This document shows, one piece after another, positions 5,705 through 7,810 of a DNA stretch of 7,810 nt. Source of the stretch: Kiritimatiellia bacterium (lineage in GTDB: Bacteria; Verrucomicrobiota; Kiritimatiellia; CAIQIC01; Lenti-01); NCBI GenBank assembly GCA_018432565.1, contig JAHDSS010000144.1, positions 1-7,810 on the forward strand. Reading direction: 5' to 3'. The notes under the pieces were generated by a model. It had not been told where the DNA came from. It saw nothing but the letters and a program-made list of their open reading frames with translations, and did not search any database. Each line of letters begins with the position of its first letter. The first letter of the stretch is position 1. The position numbers and the translations under genes are program-made.

Positions 5705-6720
5705 AACCCGCCCGCTACTGGACCCCGCTGGAAGGCGGGGCGGTGCAGTGCGAATTGTGTCCCCACCGGTGCCGGATCGCCGAAAGCCACCGGGGGCGCT
5801 GCCGGGTCCGGCTGAACCGCGGCGGAACGCTTTTTTCCGAGGCTTGGGGACATCCGGTGGCCTTGCAGGTGGATCCCATCGAGAAGAAGCCGCTGAATCA
5901 TTTTCTGCCCGGCAGCCGGGTGCTGTCGCTCGGCACCCTGGGGTGCAATCTGTCGTGCCGGTTCTGCCAGAACTGGGAACTGAGCCATCCGGACGGCACG
6001 GGAGGGATGCGGGGCGATGAGGTACCGCCCGGGGACGTGGCCCAGTCGGCGGCCGACCGGGGCATTCCGTCGGTGGCGGCGACCTACAACGAGCCGGCGG
6101 TCTGGGCGGAATACGCGATGGACATCGCCGATGCCTGCCATGAGCAAGGCGTACGCATGGTGGCGGTGACCTCGGGGTATTTCTCCGCGGCGTCGCGGCT
6201 GGATTTCTTCCGCAAAACGGATGCGGCCAACGTGGATTTGAAATCGTTTCGGGATGATTTCTACCGGCGGTTGTGCGGGGCGCAGCTGGGTCCGGTGCTG
6301 GAGACGCTGGAGGCGATTCGGAACGAGACCGCCTGCTGGCTGGAAGTGACCACTCTGCTGATTCCGGGGGAAAACGACACGGATGCGGAACTGGATGAGC
6401 TGACGGCGTGGGTGGCGGAGCATCTGGGCGTATCCACCCCGCTGCATTTCAGCGCGTTTCATCCCGACGGCGACATGCGGGATGCGGAGCCCACCCCGCT
6501 GGAGACGCTCCGCCGGGCCCGGGAGCGGGCGCAGGCCAACGGGCTCCTTCACGTCTATGCCGGCAACGTGCGGGGGCATCCGGAGTGGACGGCCACCTGG
6601 TGTCCGGGGTGCGGCGCGCGTCTGGTGGATCGCGAGGGGTTCGGGGCGCAGCGGGTGGGAGTCCGTGCCAACGGCACCTGCGTCCAATGCGGTCGAACGT
6701 GCGAAGGGGTCTGGCAGTAG
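5701..6720 (+). CDS. AmmeMemoRadiSam system radical SAM enzyme
   Basis: A 339-residue protein. The N-terminal cysteine cluster CELCPHRC (17-24) and GRC (32-34) is followed by the radical SAM motif CNLSCRFC (82-89, Cys82/86/89 binding the 4Fe-4S cluster), then ATYNEPAVW (127-135), TSGY (157-160), NVDLKSF (177-183), EVTTLLIPGENDTDAEL (215-231) and HFSAFHPD (249-256). The C-terminus holds a zinc-ribbon-like CPGC (301-304) and CVQC (327-330). This order matches the PflA-like radical SAM member of the AmmeMemoRadiSam group, usually found with Memo and AMMECR1 proteins; the substrate is unsettled. Neither partner is in the window. GGAGAGG (5687-5693) lies 7 bases before the ATG, and the start overlaps the sufU stop. 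A longer in-frame reading beginning at 5449 is a shadow of sufU. Placement after sufS-sufU fits a need for Fe-S clusters. Confidence 0.9.
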   Translation: MKPARYWTPLEGGAVQCELCPHRCRIAESHRGRCRVRLNRGGTLFSEAWGHPVALQVDPIEKKPLNHFLPGSRVLSLGTLGCNLSCRFCQNWELSHPDGTGGMRGDEVPPGDVAQSAADRGIPSVAATYNEPAVWAEYAMDIADACHEQGVRMVAVTSGYFSAASRLDFFRKTDAANVDLKSFRDDFYRRLCGAQLGPVLETLEAIRNETACWLEVTTLLIPGENDTDAELDELTAWVAEHLGVSTPLHFSAFHPDGDMRDAEPTPLETLRRARERAQANGLLHVYAGNVRGHPEWTATWCPGCGARLVDREGFGAQRVGVRANGTCVQCGRTCEGVWQ

Positions 6721-6762
6721 CGGAGCAGGAACGGGATCCCCGGCAGAGAAATGGGCCTTGTT

Positions 6763-7044
6763 CTACCGGAAGCACAGGTGATGAAGGACCACGACCAGAA
6801 TGGGGAGGGCGGAGCAGGCGAGGACCCAGGCCAGGGTTTGACGGCCGGAACGCTTCCAGCGCTTTCGCCGCGCATCCAGTTCTTCGCGGAGGAAAGACGC
6901 GAGGGGTTGGGGATCGGCGCCGGTTTGTGACGGGGTGGAATGAGCCGGGGAAGGATGGGTGAACAGCCCCTCGCGGCATGGGCGGTGGGCATCATCGATC
7001 AAGTGCCCGACCGGACCTCGACTGGAAGCCGGGTTGGTATTCAT
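6763..7044 (-). CDS. possible small single-pass membrane protein
   Basis: A 93-residue reading frame on the opposite strand to the radical SAM gene. The N-terminal 45 residues are polar and rich in Pro/His/Ser; a charged stretch REELDARRKRWKRSGRQ (about 53-69) leads into a hydrophobic helix TLAWVLACSALPILVVVLHHL (70-90), ending CFR. Positive charge before the helix predicts an N-in, tail-anchored orientation. Third codon positions in the C-terminal half are mostly G or C, as expected for coding DNA here. The start is unsure: only a weak GGCCAGG lies before ATG, and the N-terminal part may be untranslated. No family recognised. It may be a chance frame, but the basic-then-hydrophobic pattern favours a real gene. 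Confidence 0.45.
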   Translation of the reverse strand: MNTNPASSRGPVGHLIDDAHRPCREGLFTHPSPAHSTPSQTGADPQPLASFLREELDARRKRWKRSGRQTLAWVLACSALPILVVVLHHLCFR

Positions 7045-7111
7045 GACCTGGCCATGCTGGCAAATAGTGCAACATGGTGCAATGCCGAATGCCTGTTTCG
7101 ACCAGCTGATT

Positions 7112-7244
7112 CAGGGCTGCGTCAAGAAAGGTGTTTTCAGAACAGTCCGGCTCGGCAGGGATGCCTCGCCCTACCATTTCTTAGAAAGGGCGGGCGGGGT
7201 AGGGCGAATCGTCCCCGATGAGCCGCTTTCTTGACGCAGCCCTG
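7112..7244. mobile_element. 133-bp foldback MITE-like element with 10-bp target duplication
   Basis: Perfect 19-bp terminal inverted repeats: CAGGGCTGCGTCAAGAAAG at 7112-7130 and its exact complement at 7226-7244. Immediately outside both ends is the same 10-bp word, CCAGCTGATT (7102-7111 and 7245-7254), the mark of a transposition event. The inside carries no coding frame, so it must have been moved by a transposase encoded elsewhere. A duplication near 10 bp is compatible with IS4-type DDE transposases, among others; the family cannot be assigned from this alone. The perfect repeats and duplication suggest recent insertion, into non-coding DNA between the small membrane ORF and the beta-barrel gene. 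Confidence 0.88.
7148..7225. repeat. internal imperfect palindrome inside the mobile element
   Basis: Two 28-base arms, 7148-7175 and 7198-7225, are inverted copies with 22 of 28 positions identical, including a perfect innermost 10 bp (TCGCCCTACC with GGTAGGGCGA) and a perfect outer 6 bp (CGGCTC). The intervening loop is 22 bases. On the right this arm abuts the terminal repeat directly; on the left a 17-base stretch (7131-7147) intervenes. Together with the terminal repeats, nearly the whole element can fold into one long hairpin. Confidence 0.8.
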
Positions 7245-7359
7245 CCAGCTGATTCCTGTATTCTGGAATCGCGCAGGACGAGGGCTTCCCGCTTCCAGGC
7301 AGGCAAATCGAGCGACTTTCTGGAGCCCCGATGCCCCCGTCAGGGGGGGGACATTACTC

Positions 7360-7392
7360 CGAAAGAACGCCCTGCGTGGAAACGCAGGGCGT
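7360..7392 (-). terminator. intrinsic terminator of the beta-barrel gene
   Basis: An 11-bp GC-rich perfect stem (7367-7377 with 7382-7392) has a 4-base loop, TTCC on the minus strand, followed on that strand by TTCTTTC. It lies about 48 bases past the beta-barrel stop codon. On the plus strand the loop reads GGAA, a GNRA tetraloop, but no T-run follows, so termination should act mainly on minus-strand transcripts. Confidence 0.75.
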
Positions 7393-7400
7393 CAGGAATG

Positions 7401-7437
7401 GATTCGCCCGCGACGCAAGGACGCGGGGATATGAATA
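7401..7437 (+). repeat. 37-bp hairpin repeat, copy 3
   Basis: Ungapped alignment to copies 1 and 2. Stem 7407-7414 CCCGCGAC with 7420-7427 GACGCGGG around the same GCAAG loop as copy 1; seven pairs hold and one is an A-A mismatch. The fourth pair is G-C here against A-T in the other copies. The outer GATTC/GAAT match is nearly intact. It begins two bases past the stop of the minus-strand beta-barrel gene and precedes that gene's terminator, so it should be transcribed into the 3' end of the mRNA. Confidence 0.75.
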
Positions 7438-7439
7438 CG

Positions 7440-7810
7440 CTAGAAGGAGTAGCTGGCGGTGAGGCCGCCGTAGAAGAGATCCTTTTCCGGGTAATAGCCC
7501 TCGGCATCGATGTCGTCGCGGACATCGCTGTCGAGAATGGAGCTGAAGGCGGCCTTGAGGCCGACGGACAGGGTCTCGGTAACGGCGTAGTTCAGGCCGG
7601 CGTCGAGCTCGACGTGACTCCAGGCGGAGCCGGAATCGCCCCCGTAGTTGTCGGCGACATAGTATTCGCCGGCAAAGCCGACGGTGGCGCCGAGGTCCAG
7701 CGACAGCTTGTCCTCGATCAGATCCAGGCTGTGGCCGATGCCCAGCAGGACGATCCAGTCATCGGTGTTGGCCAGGTCGTGGCAGAGGGTCAGGGTGGGG
7801 GAGAGCAGGA
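7440..7810 (-). CDS. outer-membrane beta-barrel protein, C-terminal part (5' end outside window)
   Basis: The last 122 residues are visible; the gene runs off the right edge. The sequence alternates polar and hydrophobic residues in strands separated by Asp/Gly-rich turns, e.g. LSLDLGATVGFAGEYY, then SAWSHVELDAGLNYAV, then ETLSVGLKAAFSS, and ends DLFYGGLTASYSF with a terminal Phe. That closing aromatic residue on a final amphipathic strand is the recognition signal for Bam-mediated insertion into the outer membrane. The layout recalls TorF/Gcw_chp-like putative porins, but this is tentative without the N-terminus. The protein is acidic in its loops. The stop is followed at once by a hairpin repeat and then a good terminator, so it is the last gene of its transcript. 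Confidence 0.8.
   Translation of the reverse strand, partial: LLSPTLTLCHDLANTDDWIVLLGIGHSLDLIEDKLSLDLGATVGFAGEYYVADNYGGDSGSAWSHVELDAGLNYAVTETLSVGLKAAFSSILDSDVRDDIDAEGYYPEKDLFYGGLTASYSF

Larger units (their letters stand above)
7045..7439. other. 395-bp gene-free region with mobile element, terminator and repeat
   Basis: No convincing coding frame lies here. It holds the foldback element and its target duplication (7102-7254), a terminator hairpin (7360-7392) and the third 37-bp hairpin repeat (7401-7437). The stretch 7255-7359 shows only a short C-run/G-run hairpin (7334-7338 with 7343-7347, GTCA loop) that I cannot assign a role. Confidence 0.7.

Noticed and set aside
5626..6687. 353-residue minus-strand frame opposite the radical SAM gene
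   Set aside because: Arg/His/Pro-rich antisense shadow without any recognisable motif.
7231..7264. Outward promoter from the right end of the mobile element (TTGACG ... TATTCT)
   Set aside because: The spacing is 22 bp, too long for a sigma-70 promoter, and no plus-strand gene follows.

Overview
The window is GC-rich bacterial DNA. The mix of families points to the PVC superphylum, most likely a Kiritimatiellota/Verrucomicrobiota-type organism: a TupA-like polysaccharide protein, a conserved TPR-like lipid-anchored or membrane-anchored protein beside an ABC-2 permease, a small 'GW' protein of a type I recall from this group, and gene borders filled with small repeats. This placement is inferred from gene content and repeat style, not from a phylogenetic marker.

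Layout, left to right: a repeat-filled leader (1-160); a plus-strand TupA-like ATP-grasp gene (161-1108); a convergent minus-strand block made of an 89-residue protein (3991-3722), an ABC-2 type permease (3725-2292) and a TPR-like exported protein (1963-1124). The permease and the TPR-like gene are separated by 328 bp of unusual repeats. A compact divergent promoter region (about 3984-4035) then drives a plus-strand operon of three translationally coupled genes: sufS cysteine desulfurase (4035-5270), sufU scaffold/sulfur-transfer protein (5267-5704) and an AmmeMemoRadiSam-type radical SAM enzyme (5701-6720). After it come a possible small single-pass membrane protein (7044-6763, minus), a 133-bp foldback transposable element with target duplication (7112-7244), and the 3' part of an outer-membrane beta-barrel gene (7810-7440, minus) with its terminator.

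The coding part is mostly recognisable. The sufS-sufU-radical SAM operon makes biological sense, since it pairs sulfur mobilisation with an Fe-S enzyme. The most interesting material is between genes: (i) five palindromes of the form TTTTCCAC-NNN-GTGGAAAA whose centres are 31, 31, 31 and 22 bp apart, so they fall on one helical face; (ii) a 37-bp hairpin repeat found three times in the same orientation with compensatory base changes in its stem; (iii) a short non-autonomous mobile element with perfect 19-bp terminal inverted repeats and a perfect 10-bp flanking duplication; and (iv) two arrays of 7-bp tandem repeats.
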